Below, one piece after another: positions 31,791 to 42,139 of a DNA stretch of 64,000 bases. Under the pieces are notes generated by a model. That model searched no databases. It was given only the letters and a program-made list of their open reading frames with translations, and was not told the origin of the DNA. The stretch is taken from NCBI GenBank assembly GCA_022316685.1, contig JAKJHU010000674.1, positions 62,001 through 126,000 on the forward strand, given 5' to 3'. The position numbers and the translations under genes are program-made. Origin of the DNA: Progne subis subis (Eukaryota > Chordata > Aves > Passeriformes > Hirundinidae). Within the stretch, counting starts at the first letter, position 1; each line of letters starts with the position of its first letter.

Positions 31791-33475
31791 AGTAAACTTT
31801 GATGTGGGTCCCCAAAGTGAAGAATATGAATTCTTAGTAGACACAGGAGCTGATAGATCGAGTTTAAGGAAATTACCAACAGGGGTAACAATCGGGACAA
31901 AAACTTGTGAAGTGTTAGGGGCTGAAGGGAGGCCCTTTCGAGCATTAATAGTTGAAGGAGTAGAGATTAAAGGGAACTCAAAGCACTGTGTAGCTGATTT
32001 TCTTTATTTACCACATACAGAAACCAATTTACTAGGCAGAGACTTACAAGTGCAGCTCGGGGTAGGAGTTATCCCAAAAGATGGAAAAATGGTTGTGCAT
32101 ATCATGAAACTGACCCAAGGGGATATACAAGAGATAAATCCAGAAGTGTGGGCTACAGAGGGAAAATATGGGTGTTTAGATATCCCTCCCATTAAGATAG
32201 AAATGCAAAAAGATACCCCTGCCATCAGAGTTAAGCAATACCCAATGTCACCAGAAGGAAAGAAAGGGCTAGCTTCAGTAATTGAGCATCTTTTAAAAGA
32301 AAATATCTTAGAACCATGTATGTCCCCTCATAACACCCCTATATTAGCCATAAAGAAAGATGAGGGAAAGTTTAGATTAGTCCAGGATTTGAGAGAAATA
32401 AATAAAAGAACTATTGCTCGACACCCAGTAGTACCTAACCCCTATACCTTGCTGAGTAAAATTCCAAGAGAGCATACCTGGTTCACAGTGATAGACTTAA
32501 AGGATGCTTTTTGGGCATGTCCCCTAGCAGAAGAGTGTAGGGATTGGTTCGCCTTTGAATGGGAACATCCAGACAGGGGAAGAAACAACAGCTAAGGTGG
32601 ACCCGGTTACCACAGGGTATACGGAATCGCCAAATATCTTCGGACAGGCCCTAGAAACATTATTAGAACAGTTTAGTCCCAAAGAAGGAGTTCAAATTTT
32701 GCAATACGTGGATGATTTATTAATATCAGGGAGAGACAGAAAGAAGTTAAAGATGTAAGTATACAACTTCTAAACTTTCTTGGAGAAAAGGGGTTAAAAG
32801 TATCTCAGAGTAAACTACAGTTTGTAGAAATGAAGTCACTTATTTAGGACACATAATCGGAAAGGGGAGTAAAAGGTTAAGCCCTGCAAGAATTTCAGGA
32901 ATAGTGTCTATATCACCTCCAAAAACTAAGAGAGACATAAGGAAACTTCTAGGCCTGTTTGGATACTGCAAGCACTGGATAGATAAGTACACTCAAGGGG
33001 TCAAATTTCTTTATGATAAATTAATAGACCAGGAACCAATGAATTGGACAGAGAGTGACGAGAGGCAGCTGCAAGATCTAAAAGAGAAATTATCCTCAGC
33101 ACCAGTTTTAAGCTTACCAGATCTTAAAAAGGAGTTTGATTTATTTGTAAACACTGAGAAGGGATAGCATACGGAGTTTTAACCCAAGAATGGGGAGGAT
33201 ACCGAAAACCTGTAGCATTTTTATCAAAACTGTTAGATCCAGTTGCTAGGGGATGGCCGGCTTGTCTCCAAGCAGTTGCAGCTGCAGCTATTTAATAGAA
33301 GAAGCTCAAAAGTTAACATTACAGGGAAAGATAAAGATACATACTCCACATGATTTGAAAACAATTTTAAGTCAAAGAGCTCAAAAGTGGCTCACAGATT
33401 CTAGAATCCTAAAATATGAAATTATACTGATAAATTCAAATAACCTAGAACTAACAACATCAAAAGCTTAAATCC
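31735..33475 (+). pseudogene. pol: ERV-III protease and reverse transcriptase (frameshifted)
   Basis: The protease motif FLVDTGADRSSL is intact at about 31831-31866, with TNLLGRDL later. RT motifs are FRLVQDLREINKRTI, TVIDLKDAFWACPL (about 32490-32530) and, after a 1-base shift near 32575, YTESPNIFGQAL and the catalytic QYVDDLLISG (about 32702-32731). Further shifts near 32755 and 33165 break the thumb and connection parts (IRKLLGLFGYCKHWI; APVLSLPD). All catalytic motifs are present, but no single frame spans the domain. Confidence 0.9.
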
Positions 33476-33539
33476 AGCTCAATTTCTCTCTGGTGAGCCC
33501 ACTGAAGAAATAGAACACCATTGCCTAGAACTCATTGAT

Positions 33540-34127
33540 ATGCAGACAAAAGTAAGGGAAGATTTAGAGGATACACCCCTTCCATATGGGAGAGTGTTGT
33601 TCACAGATGGGTCATCCCGAGTGGTGGAAGGGAAAAGAATATCAGGATACTCTGTGATTGAGGGAGAGAAAATGAAAGTTTTAGAAAAGGGAAAGTTACC
33701 AAGTAATTGGTCAGCACAGTGCTGTGAAATATATGCACTAAAGAGAGGGCTAGACTTACTTAAAGATGACCGAGGGACCATTTACACAGACTCTAGATAT
33801 GCCTTTGGTATCGTGCACACATTTGGGAAAATTTGGGAAGGACGGGGATATTTAAATTCAAAAGGGAAAAACTTAATACACACAGAATTAATAAAGTCAG
33901 TGTTAAAATCTTTACAAAAACCAGTAGAAATTGCAGTAGTTCACATAAAAGGACATCAAAAGGGAGATATGCCCGAGATAAGGGGAAACCAGTTAGCTGA
34001 TAAAACAGCCAGAGAAGCAGCTTTAGAACCAGGAGAACCAGTAAAAATCCTCAAATTAGAGAAAATGCCAAAAAAAGAAGAAGAAAGGATAGAGCAGGTA
34101 TTAGTAAAAAAGAGCAGAAAGCAATAA
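33540..34127 (+). CDS. pol: ERV-III RNase H segment, open frame
   Basis: About 195 codons are open. Acidic active-site residues are seen in LFTDGSSRVVEG, CCEIYALKRGLDLL and TIYTDSRYAFGIVHT, and the late AVVHIKGHQKGD plus NQLADKTAREAAL complete the domain. It ends at TAA 34125-34127, shortly before the integrase frame. The RNase H core is undamaged. Confidence 0.85.
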   Translation: MQTKVREDLEDTPLPYGRVLFTDGSSRVVEGKRISGYSVIEGEKMKVLEKGKLPSNWSAQCCEIYALKRGLDLLKDDRGTIYTDSRYAFGIVHTFGKIWEGRGYLNSKGKNLIHTELIKSVLKSLQKPVEIAVVHIKGHQKGDMPEIRGNQLADKTAREAALEPGEPVKILKLEKMPKKEEERIEQVLVKKSRKQ

Positions 34128-34159
34128 AAGAATTAGGATTACACCAGGGGGAACACGGA

Positions 34160-35278
34160 GTGTGGTTAACAGCTGACGGACGGAAATTCTTAAATAAAGC
34201 CCTAGCCAGAAAAATACTTACAGAAATACATAATTTAACCCACTGGGGAACCCAGGGATTATGTGACCATTTCCTAAGGGAAAACCTATGTATTGGAGTA
34301 CACGAATTAGCAAAAGCAGTTACTCAGGGATGTATAATATGTCAGAAAATAAATCAAAAAGTTATGAGAAAAACTGAGCCTGGAGGGAGGGAGTTAGCCT
34401 TAAGGCCCTTCCAGAACGTGCAAATTGATTTTACTGAGATGCCCCCTGTTCAAGGGTACAAACACTTGTTAGTGATCATAGATCACCTTACCCATTGGGT
34501 AGAGGCATTTCCTACAAAAAGAGAAACAGCAGAAGTAGTAACAAAAATCATATTAGAAGATATCCTCCCTCGGTATGGGCTGATAAATAATATTGATTCA
34601 GACAGAGGGCCACATTTCACAGCACAAATTCTACAACAGGTAACACAAGCCTTAGGGATAAAATGGAGGTTACACACCCCATGGCATCCCCAAAGCTCAG
34701 GCAGAGTAGAAAGGATGAACAAAACCATTAAAAATGTACTGACTAAACTAATAGCAGAAACTCAACTAAATTGGCTTAAATGCTTACCCCTAGCATTACT
34801 ACGAATCAGAACACAGCCACGAGCAGATCTAGGAGTGTCACCATATGAAATGTTATTTGGGCTTCCCTTTTTGTTATCTCCTTATAGTTCTAAAGACTAC
34901 CTGGAAGGAGAGGAAATCACTAGAAAATATCTAAAAACCATTGGACAAACCTTAGAAAATCTCAGAAAGAAAGGCTATCTTCCTCAAACTTCCCCTTTGG
35001 ATGCAAATGTGCATAATATCAATCCTGGAGACTGGGTATTGATCAAAACGTGGACTAATACCCCGCTGACCCCGAAGTTTGAAGGTCCCTACCAAGTACT
35101 GTTAACAACTCACACAGCAGTGCGCACTAAGGAAAAAGGATGGACCCACATCACCAGAGTTAAAGGGCCAGTACCCCCTCCTGGAGAGAACCCGAGTTCA
35201 GCACCCTCACCGGATGAAACCGAGTGGACAGTAACACCACACCCGAAAGACTTGAAATTAACCTTTAAAAAGAAATAA
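34160..35278 (+). CDS. pol: ERV-III integrase, intact open frame
   Basis: The frame holds a complete gammaretroviral-type integrase of about 370 residues. The N-terminal zinc site is HNLTHWGTQGLCDHF with CIICQKIN. The catalytic triad is in QIDFTEM, NIDSDRGPHF and SGRVERMNK. The C-terminal GPY-type domain reads FEGPYQVLLTTHTAV and HITRVKGP, followed by a Pro-rich tail. It would be made as part of Pol and has no start of its own. It ends at TAA 35276-35278. Confidence 0.9.
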   Translation: MWLTADGRKFLNKALARKILTEIHNLTHWGTQGLCDHFLRENLCIGVHELAKAVTQGCIICQKINQKVMRKTEPGGRELALRPFQNVQIDFTEMPPVQGYKHLLVIIDHLTHWVEAFPTKRETAEVVTKIILEDILPRYGLINNIDSDRGPHFTAQILQQVTQALGIKWRLHTPWHPQSSGRVERMNKTIKNVLTKLIAETQLNWLKCLPLALLRIRTQPRADLGVSPYEMLFGLPFLLSPYSSKDYLEGEEITRKYLKTIGQTLENLRKKGYLPQTSPLDANVHNINPGDWVLIKTWTNTPLTPKFEGPYQVLLTTHTAVRTKEKGWTHITRVKGPVPPPGENPSSAPSPDETEWTVTPHPKDLKLTFKKK

Positions 35279-35815
35279 GAGATAACAGAGACTGTGAAAA
35301 CCTTTTGTTTCAGTTGCCTCTCCCATATCAACGAACTCAAAAAAGGGGGGGGGGGGCACAATAAGGGTTAATTTCTGTAAACCTAAGTCAGTTTTTGTAA
35401 TTAGCAATTTTAGATATGTTTAAGTAATAGATATATTAAAAAGGGGTATAAGTTTTTTTTGTATTAATTTTACATATAGTTTAAGTCTTTTTTTATAAGT
35501 AAGAATTTAAGTAAGTTTAAGGGTTTTTTTTTAATAATAATTTTTAAATTGTAAGTTTTATGAATAGCAATTTAAATAAGTTTAAGTAATAGAAAAAAAG
35601 AATAAGGGTTTTTTATTAAGTTTAAATTTTTTTTAGGTTTTATAAATAGTGATTTAAATAAGTTTAAGATTTTTTCTTTGTTAATTTTAAAAGTTGTTAA
35701 GTTCTATAAGTAGCAGTTTGAACAAATTTAAGTAATAGAAAAATTAAAAGAGTGTAAAGTTTTTTTTAAGAAAAAAAAAAAAGAGTAAATCTCCTACAGA
35801 ACATTCTCTAAGGGC
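35279..35815 (+). repeat. A/T-rich low-complexity block between pol and env
   Basis: It begins with A6 and a G12 run (35345-35356), then about 430 bp of T-rich and A-rich sequence with recurring AGTTTAAG, AAGTTTAAGTAATAG and TTTTTTTAAG elements, apparently expanded from a unit of roughly 70-90 bp. No coding frame is present. It sits where the pol-env junction should be. Confidence 0.75.
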
Positions 35816-35919
35816 AACTAAATTAATAGGGAAGGGAAGTGGAAGCATGTAAGTGGGTTCTTTAGGAGACCTCTCCACTCCAAGAGGCAAGGCCGGGTGG
35901 AGCAAGAGATCCAGGAAGG

Positions 35920-36180
35920 ATGGCCCATACCGGACTCTTGGGAGGGATCGTACTGGTGATGTTCATAAAGCACACCTACGAAACAAAAGCCTGTGCTAAC
36001 TGCTACCATCCAGTGTACGATGGAGAGGATCTCAGATCCTTATTCAGGGTCCATACTAACGTGAACCCAAACTGCTTTGACCACTCCCAGTTGAATACTT
36101 GCCAAGAGGATGGAAAAGTTTATTGGACCACAAAAACACAGCTAGTTATGCACAGCGCCTGTTTGGGGAATGTCCTATAG
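35920..36180 (+). pseudogene. env: ERV-III env 5' remnant (86 codons)
   Basis: A genuine ATG opens an 86-residue frame with a signal-peptide-like hydrophobic start (GLLGGIVLVMFI), then CANCYHP and NCFDHSQLNTC, matching the surface-unit start seen in ERV-II env. The rest of the surface unit and the whole transmembrane subunit are missing before the purine tract at about 36234-36249. As it stands the frame could only give a small secreted cysteine-bearing peptide; that it is made is not shown. Confidence 0.7.
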
Positions 36181-36231
36181 GAGATACTGGGTTATGCTTT
36201 GACAAATTGATGCGAGCTAAAGCTCGATCAA

Positions 36232-36249
36232 AGAAATAGAGGGGGGAGT
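36232..36249 (+). promoter_or_regulatory. ERV-III polypurine tract
   Basis: AAGAAATAGAGGGGGGAG ends one base before or at the 3' LTR start, the expected site for plus-strand priming. Confidence 0.8.
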
Positions 36250-36862
36250 TGTTATAAATAAATTCTATTCAAAAATCTATGTTTTAGTTACTTAATTGTT
36301 AAGTAATTCCATTAAGATTGTTAATGCTATTCTGTATAAAGAATTTGCCTTATTCCTGTTTTAATACTGATTTATTACCTTATTTACTTGTTTGTTAATT
36401 AAGAATTCACCTTATTACCTGTATCTCTGCTCCCATTCGCCGGATAGTGTCTGAATATGCAAATAAAAAGAACGCTGGAATTCTGGGAACAACCCAAGAA
36501 CAAGAGACTCTGAAAAGCAGGGAACCAAAGTAAAATCCAGGACTGTAGTCGCATTTTAGACTAGTGCAAGAATACGGGGGTCCGCCGAAGCAGCTTCATT
36601 TAGTCGCTGTGACCTGAGAAGGAGTCCCCCATCGCTGGACGACCCCTGATCAGCGACGCGAAACGGACTCCCCGGCAAGGGAAAAAGCCCGTGAGGGGGG
36701 GTGGGAGTCCCCAGCTTTGCTGTGAAGCGAAGCTGTGTGTACCTCCTCCTCCACGTTGCCAAGGGAGCAAGCAAGCTCTCCCCCAAGGCCAAGCTTGATA
36801 ATAAAGAAACATACAAAACCAGCAAGTCTCTGACTCTCTATTATATTTTTTTTCCCAGAACA
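36250..36862 (+). mobile_element. ERV-III 3' LTR
   Basis: It starts TGTTATAAATAAATTC and ends TTTCCCAGAACA, followed by the second CCAC target copy. Differences from the 5' LTR are single-base changes and homopolymer length. Confidence 0.92.
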
Positions 36863-37014
36863 CCACTGTGACACAGCAAGGGCAGATGGAGCCGAGGGGC
36901 CATTGTGACACTCCAGAAGCAAAAAGGGAACATTGTGACACTCCAGGGCCTCATGGAACCAAGGAGACCATTGTGACACTGTGGGGTTCCCAGGAAACCA
37001 AGGGAACATGGAAC
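36863..37014 (+). repeat. GTGACACTG minisatellite, right of ERV-III
   Basis: CATTGTGACA recurs at 36901, 36931 and 36969 with GGAACCAAGGAGACC-type spacers. It is the continuation of the array cut by ERV-III. Confidence 0.8.
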
Positions 37015-38970
37015 AGGTCTGGCTGGGCCTCCTGGGGACCGCCTGACAGGTCTGTCTGACCTTTGCATGTCAAGGGCTGCTTCTCATCTGTCCCTGGAGC
37101 ACTGAGGCTCTGGGCTTTCCTTCCTATGGGAGAGAACCGTCCTCCTTCTCCAGGGGCCCATAGCCAAAACTGGGGTTCTTCCTCCAAATTTCCTTCTATG
37201 CAAAGATTGTTCCCAGGTGAAATCTGCCAGGAGAGACAGATCTGGCTGCCCCAGCCACCCAGGCCCACCTCTCATCTGCCTTTGAGACACTGGGACCATG
37301 TGCTTTTCTTTCTTATGGGAAAAATCTCCATCTCTACCAGGTGCCCATAGCCAAAATTGGGAATCTGCCTCCACAATTCCCTATATCCATGGACAGCTCC
37401 CAGACAAAAGCCGCCAGGACTGACAAGTCTGGCTGGCCTTGGCTTCCTTTGGGCTGGCACTCATGTGCCTTTGAAACACTGGGGCTCAGTGCTTTCCTTC
37501 CTAATGAAGAGAGCTCTTCTTCCTGTCCAGGCACCCATGGCCAGAATTGCGATTCCACCTCCAAAATGCCCCGAGTCCAAGGATAGCCCCTAGATGAAAG
37601 GTGCCAGGAGAGACAGGTCTGACTGGCTTGGCCTAAGGGTTACTACTTCTCATCTTCTTCCAAATCACTTGGACTTGGTGCTTTTCTTTCCTATAGGAAA
37701 AAACATCCATCCTGACAAGGCACCCATGGCTGAAATTGCGATTCCACCTCCAAAACTCCATGCATCCAAGGATTGCTCCCAACTGAAAGCTGCCAGGACA
37801 GACAGGTCTGGAGGTCTGACTGCCCTTGGCCTCTTGGGGGCTGCCTCTCACCTGGTTTCAGAACACTGGGGCTCAGTGCTTTCCTTCCAATGGAAAAGAA
37901 GCATCCCTCTTATCTACACAGAAGTGGCTGAAATTGGGATTCCACCTCCAAAACTCCCTATATATCCAAGTGTTGCTTTTAGTCAAAAGCTACCAGGACA
38001 GAGAGGTCTGGCTGGTCTAGGCCTCTGATGGCTGCCTTTCATCTGGCCCTGAAACACCGGTGTTCTGTGCTTTCCTTCCTATGGAAATGAACCATCCTTT
38101 TCCTCTGGATGTCCTCTGGATGTCCATGTCTGAAACTGGGATTCCACCTCTAAAATTCTGTATATCCAAGGGTTGCTCCCAGGCAAAATCTGGTTTGCCT
38201 TGGCCTCCGGTGACTGCCCTTGCAAAACTGAGGCTCGATTCTTTCCTTCCTATGGAGCTCACTGTGACACTGTGGGGACCTCATGAAACCAAGGGATCCT
38301 TGCAGCACCACTGCACCCTGTGAAAACCACGGAGCTCGGGTGACAAAGCAGGGGTTCATGGACCCAAGAGACCATTATGACTCTGTGGGGCCTTATGGAA
38401 CCATGCAGACCCTTCAGGGCCTCCTGTAACCATGGGAACATTATGACACCTCAGGGCCTCATGGAATCGAGGGACCATTGGGACACTGTGGGGCCCCATG
38501 GAACCGAGGGAACATGGAACAGGTCTGGCTGACTTGGCTTCCCAGGGGCCACCTGACAGGTCTGGCTGATCTTGGAATGTCAAGGGCTGCCTTTCATCAG
38601 CTCCTGGAGCACTGGGGCTCTGTGTTTTCCTTGCTGTGGAAAAGAACCGTCCATCTTTTCAGATGCCCATTGCCAAAATTGGTACTCTCCCTAAAAAATT
38701 TCCTGTAGGCAAGAGTCTCTCCAAGAAAAAATCCAGCCATATCTGGCTGGCCTTGGCCTCTGGCGATCACCTCTCATTTGCCCCTGAAACAGTGGGCCTC
38801 CTTTCCTTCTTTCCTATGGCAGGGAACCATCCTTCTTTTCCAGGGACCATGGCCAAAATTAGAATTTGGCCACCCAAATTCAGTATATCCAAGGATTGCT
38901 CCCAGACAAATGCAGCCAGGACAGACAGGTCAAGCTGGCCCTGTCCTCTGGTGATTTTCTTAGGCTATCA
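37015..38970 (+). repeat. Tandem array, unit about 190 bp, with embedded minisatellite
   Basis: Markers such as CAGGTCTGGCTG, CACTGGGGCTC, CTTTCCTTCCTATGG and GGCTGAAATTGCGATTCCACC recur. Boundaries are at about 37047, 37238, 37425, 37614, 37803, 38005, 38188, then 38560, 38740 and 38930. A block of GTGACACTG minisatellite (38255-38520) interrupts it. The segment starting GGGAACATGGAACAGGTCTG occurs at both 37004 and 38508, so a larger unit of about 1.5 kb (minisatellite plus 190-bp repeats) was itself duplicated. A single inverted unit fragment lies at 49345-49425. Confidence 0.85.
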
Positions 38971-39789
38971 GCTGAATGTTTTCAATGGCAAACACCTTGG
39001 ACAGGGCCCAGAGATCTCCCAAGGTGGGGTTTGGAGGCCTTGGGCACATGGCCACTATATAGGGACAAAGGGGCTCTGTGCTCTGTGGGGTGTAGACTGA
39101 GGACAGTGGAGGAGAGCCATGAGAGTGTTTAAAGAGTGTTTTAAGAGACGGGGGATCCTTTTCACATAGTGGAAAACAGCCTGAAAAAGAAAGAATTAAT
39201 GCAAGAGCAGCTGGGGAGGCCCAGACTGGACACCAGGAGAAAGGAATTTCCCTCCCAGGGCAGGGCTGTGGTGCAACACGTCCCCCAGAAGGTGTCAGGA
39301 GCAGCCCAAGGCTCTGTGTGCCCAGGCAGAGGCAGGCAGAATGCAGAGCTGGCAGCAAAGGAAGGGGCCAGCGAGGTGGGGCAGCCGGGGGATGACGACA
39401 GCCTGCAGGGACAGAGGCACAGGGCATGGACACCGTAGGACAGCCTGGGCTGGAGAGGGCACAGGGATGGGCAGCAGCTGAAAGGCCCTGACACAGCCAA
39501 CTCCTGCAGCACTTTGGCCATGGCTGCTGGCCCTGGCACTGAGGCCAGGAGGAGACAAGTGACCCTTGCAGGTCTGGGGCCTCATTGCCTCCTTGTCCCT
39601 GCTCAGCAGCCTGGCAGGGGCTGCCCCATGGTGCTGCCCTTGGCATTGCACATCCCCACATCCCAGTGCCCCAGGAAGACCCCTGAGCAAGGAGGGAGGG
39701 AGAGGATCTGCTTTGGCAGGGGCTGGGGCTCAGGCCTTGGCCCTTTGCATTCATGAAACACATCCAGGTTTGCTTAGCACTGAAAGACA
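38971..39789. other. No gene seen
   Basis: The GC-rich half (39200-39760) has long overlapping open frames on both strands but no family motif. No repeats were recognised within the window. Confidence 0.45.
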
Positions 39790-41157
39790 CCTTTTCCTTG
39801 TTTGTCACCACCTGTCATCACTGCCTCCAGTGTTTTGCTCTAACTGGAACTTGGGGACACTTTCATGTGAATTGTGTCCCTCAGTGGGACCCATTAAAAC
39901 TTCAAGAAACTTTGGACTTTGAATCTGACTGTGAGTTCTTGAGAAGTTTTTTAAGCACACTCTGAGGGACTGATTCTGATGTAACCAGCACCAAAGCCCC
40001 AAGAGGGTCATTAAAATCTTTGTACTGTGTCTGTGCTGCTGAGCTGGGCTGGGCTCCTGGCACAGAGGCAGCTCCTGGCAACCAAGAAGAGCTTAAAAAC
40101 ACATCTCTCTTGATGAGCAACTCTTCTCCCAGCCCAGCAGGGCTGGGGCACTGCCTGCAGCCACCCCAGGCACAGCACACAGGCACAGAGAGCTGCAATC
40201 ACTCAGGGCTGGGAAGGAGCTGAGAAGTGACTGCGGGAGAATCACTCCCAGCCCTTGACACAGGAACCTCTGGCCGCAGGACAAGGCAGCTGCAGCTCCC
40301 GCAGTGATCTCCTAAAGCTGCAACATCCCAATGCCTACAGACTCTGTGAGTACATTCTCTGATTATCTCTTGTGCAGAGCAGCCAGGGGTGCCCAGGGCT
40401 GTCCTGCAGAGCAGGGTCCTGCAGCCCAGGGCGCTGTGCTGGGCCAGGGACTCTGCTGCCTGCCAGGGACAGCTCTCAGCCAGCCCTGGGAGCTGCTCCC
40501 AGCACTGGAGGACAAGATCTGGGTGGAAGGAGACAGCTGGTAATGCGTGGAAGTGTTTTCCTTGTGCTGCATTGCTCAGGACTGCTCCCCGCATGACATT
40601 AAACTGCAGAATATTTCCAAGTAGATTATGCAGGGAGCACAGCAAGGCAGAGGCTACATGAAATTAAAAATCCTGCTTTTTTAATCTTCTGCTCTGTGTT
40701 GCCTTAAGGGGAAATTGCACATAGATATTCATGTCTCAGTTCAGGTTGACAAAAACAAAACAATTTTCTCTCATTTAATAAACCAGGCAATGACAGAAAT
40801 CAGCAGAGGGTCCCTTGCAGGCAGCATCAGTGTCGCTTTTCCAGCCACCTCAGGGTTGCTCTGAGGTTGCCATCAGAGCCTGCAGAGCCAGAGCTGGCCC
40901 TGGGCAGTGCCTGAGCTGGGAGGGCTCTGCAGGGCAGAGCTGAGCCCCCAGGGCTGGGCTGGGCTCTGGCAGCACTGGCAGGGCCCAGCCCTGGGCACAG
41001 GGAAGCAGCTGCAGGCAGGGACAGCTCCAGACAGCAGAGCCATGGGCAGGCAGTGGGGGAAAGTGCCACTGAAATGTGCTGGGATATTGAAAGTCCTCTC
41101 TAAACTGAGCCATTTTATGATTCCTTTTTTACAGATCACCATGTCCATCAGGAGCAA
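39790..41157 (+). repeat. Duplicated block B, OR 5' flank
   Basis: It matches the inverted 2453-3860 region of block A and 60880-62215 of block C. The homology starts abruptly near 39790 and lacks the 147-bp array of A and C. TTTTTTACAG at about 41127-41136 is an acceptor-like site just upstream of the OR ATG. Confidence 0.65.
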
Positions 41158-42139
41158 ATGTCCAACAGCAGCTCCATCAGCCACTTCCTCCTGCTGGCAC
41201 TGGCAGACACGTGGCAGCTGCAGCTCCTGCACTTCTGCCTCTTCCTGGGCATCTCCCTGGCTGCCCTCCTGGCCAACGGCCTCATCATCAGCGCCGTAGC
41301 CTGCGGCCACCTCCTGCACACGCCCATGTTCTTCTTCCTGCGCAACCTGGCCCTCACCGACCTGGGCTCCATCCTCACCACTGTCCCCAAAGCCATGCAC
41401 AATTCCCTCTGGGACACCAGGACCATCTCCTACAAAGGATGTGCTGCTCAGCTATTTTTCTTTTCCTTCTTTATCACAGAAGAGCTTGTCCTCCTGACCA
41501 TCATGTGCTATGACCGCTATGTGTCCATCTGCAAACCCCTGCACTACGGGACCCTACTGGACAGCAGAGCTTGTGCCCACATGGCAGCAGCTGCCTGGAC
41601 CAGTGCCTTTCTCTATTCACTGCTGCACACAGCCAATACATTTTCCTACCCCTGTGCCATGGCAATGCCCTGGGCCAGTTCTTCTGTGAAATCCCACAGA
41701 TCCTCAAACTCTCCTGCTCCAAATCCTATCTCAGGGAGCTTGGGCTCATTGGTTTAAGTGCCTCTTTAGGACTCGGTTGTTTTGTGTTCATTGTTTTCTC
41801 CTATGTGCAGATCTTCAGGGCTGTGCTGAGGATCCCCTCTGAGCAGGGACGGCACAAAGCCTTTTCCACCTGCCTCCCTCACCTGGCTGTGGTCTCCTTG
41901 TTCCTCAGCACTGCAGCATTTTCTCACCTGAAGCCTCCCTCCATCTCTCCCCATCCCTGGATGTGGCCCTGTCAGTTCTGTACTCAGTGGTGCCTCCAGC
42001 CCTGAACCCCCTCATCTACAGCCTGAGGAACCAGGAGCTCAAGGCTGCAGTGTGGAGACTGATGACAGGAGTGGTTTCAGTAATATTAAAGCTGATGGCC
42101 AATTTCTGCAAAGTCACTTGGAATAAAAGTCATCTTTAA
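41158..42139 (+). pseudogene. Olfactory receptor pseudogene, family-14-like (copy B)
   Basis: This is the best-preserved of the three OR copies. It begins MSNSSSISHFLLLALADTW with an N-linked glycosylation site (NSS). TM2 (LHTPMFFFLRNLAL), TM3 end (MCYDRYVSICKPLHYGT) and TM4 (AHMAAAAWTSAFLYS) are in frame. A 1-base change near 41650 moves reading to the frame with LCHGNALGQFFCEIP, SYVQIFRAVLRIPS and HKAFSTCLPHLAVV. A second near 41955 is needed to reach PPALNPLIYSLRNQEL and the stop TAA at 42137-42139. Two indels in about 980 bp imply recent inactivation. All hallmark OR motifs survive, including the full DRY motif. Confidence 0.92.

Larger units (their letters stand above)
27670..36862 (+). 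mobile_element. ERV-III: gammaretrovirus-like provirus, env-deleted
   Basis: Layout is 5' LTR 27670-28282, proline-type primer site, long leader, gag, in-frame UAG, pro-pol, low-complexity block, short env remnant, purine tract and 3' LTR 36250-36862. It is flanked by CCAC at 27666-27669 and 36863-36866; removing the element rejoins the minisatellite phrase GTGCCACTGTGACAC. Four-base duplications and a proline primer are typical of gammaretroviruses. The LTR pair differs at about ten small sites in 613 bp, so insertion is fairly recent. It cannot produce virus: gag and pol are frameshifted and most of env is missing. Confidence 0.93.

Noticed and set aside
37015..38970. CRISPR-like array because of regular repeats
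   Set aside because: Units of about 190 bp repeat along their whole length with no unique spacers, in an animal genome. This is a satellite.
41158..41757. A working 199-residue receptor from the first OR frame of copy B
   Set aside because: The frame ends after TM4 in out-of-frame sequence. A receptor without TM5-TM7 would not function.
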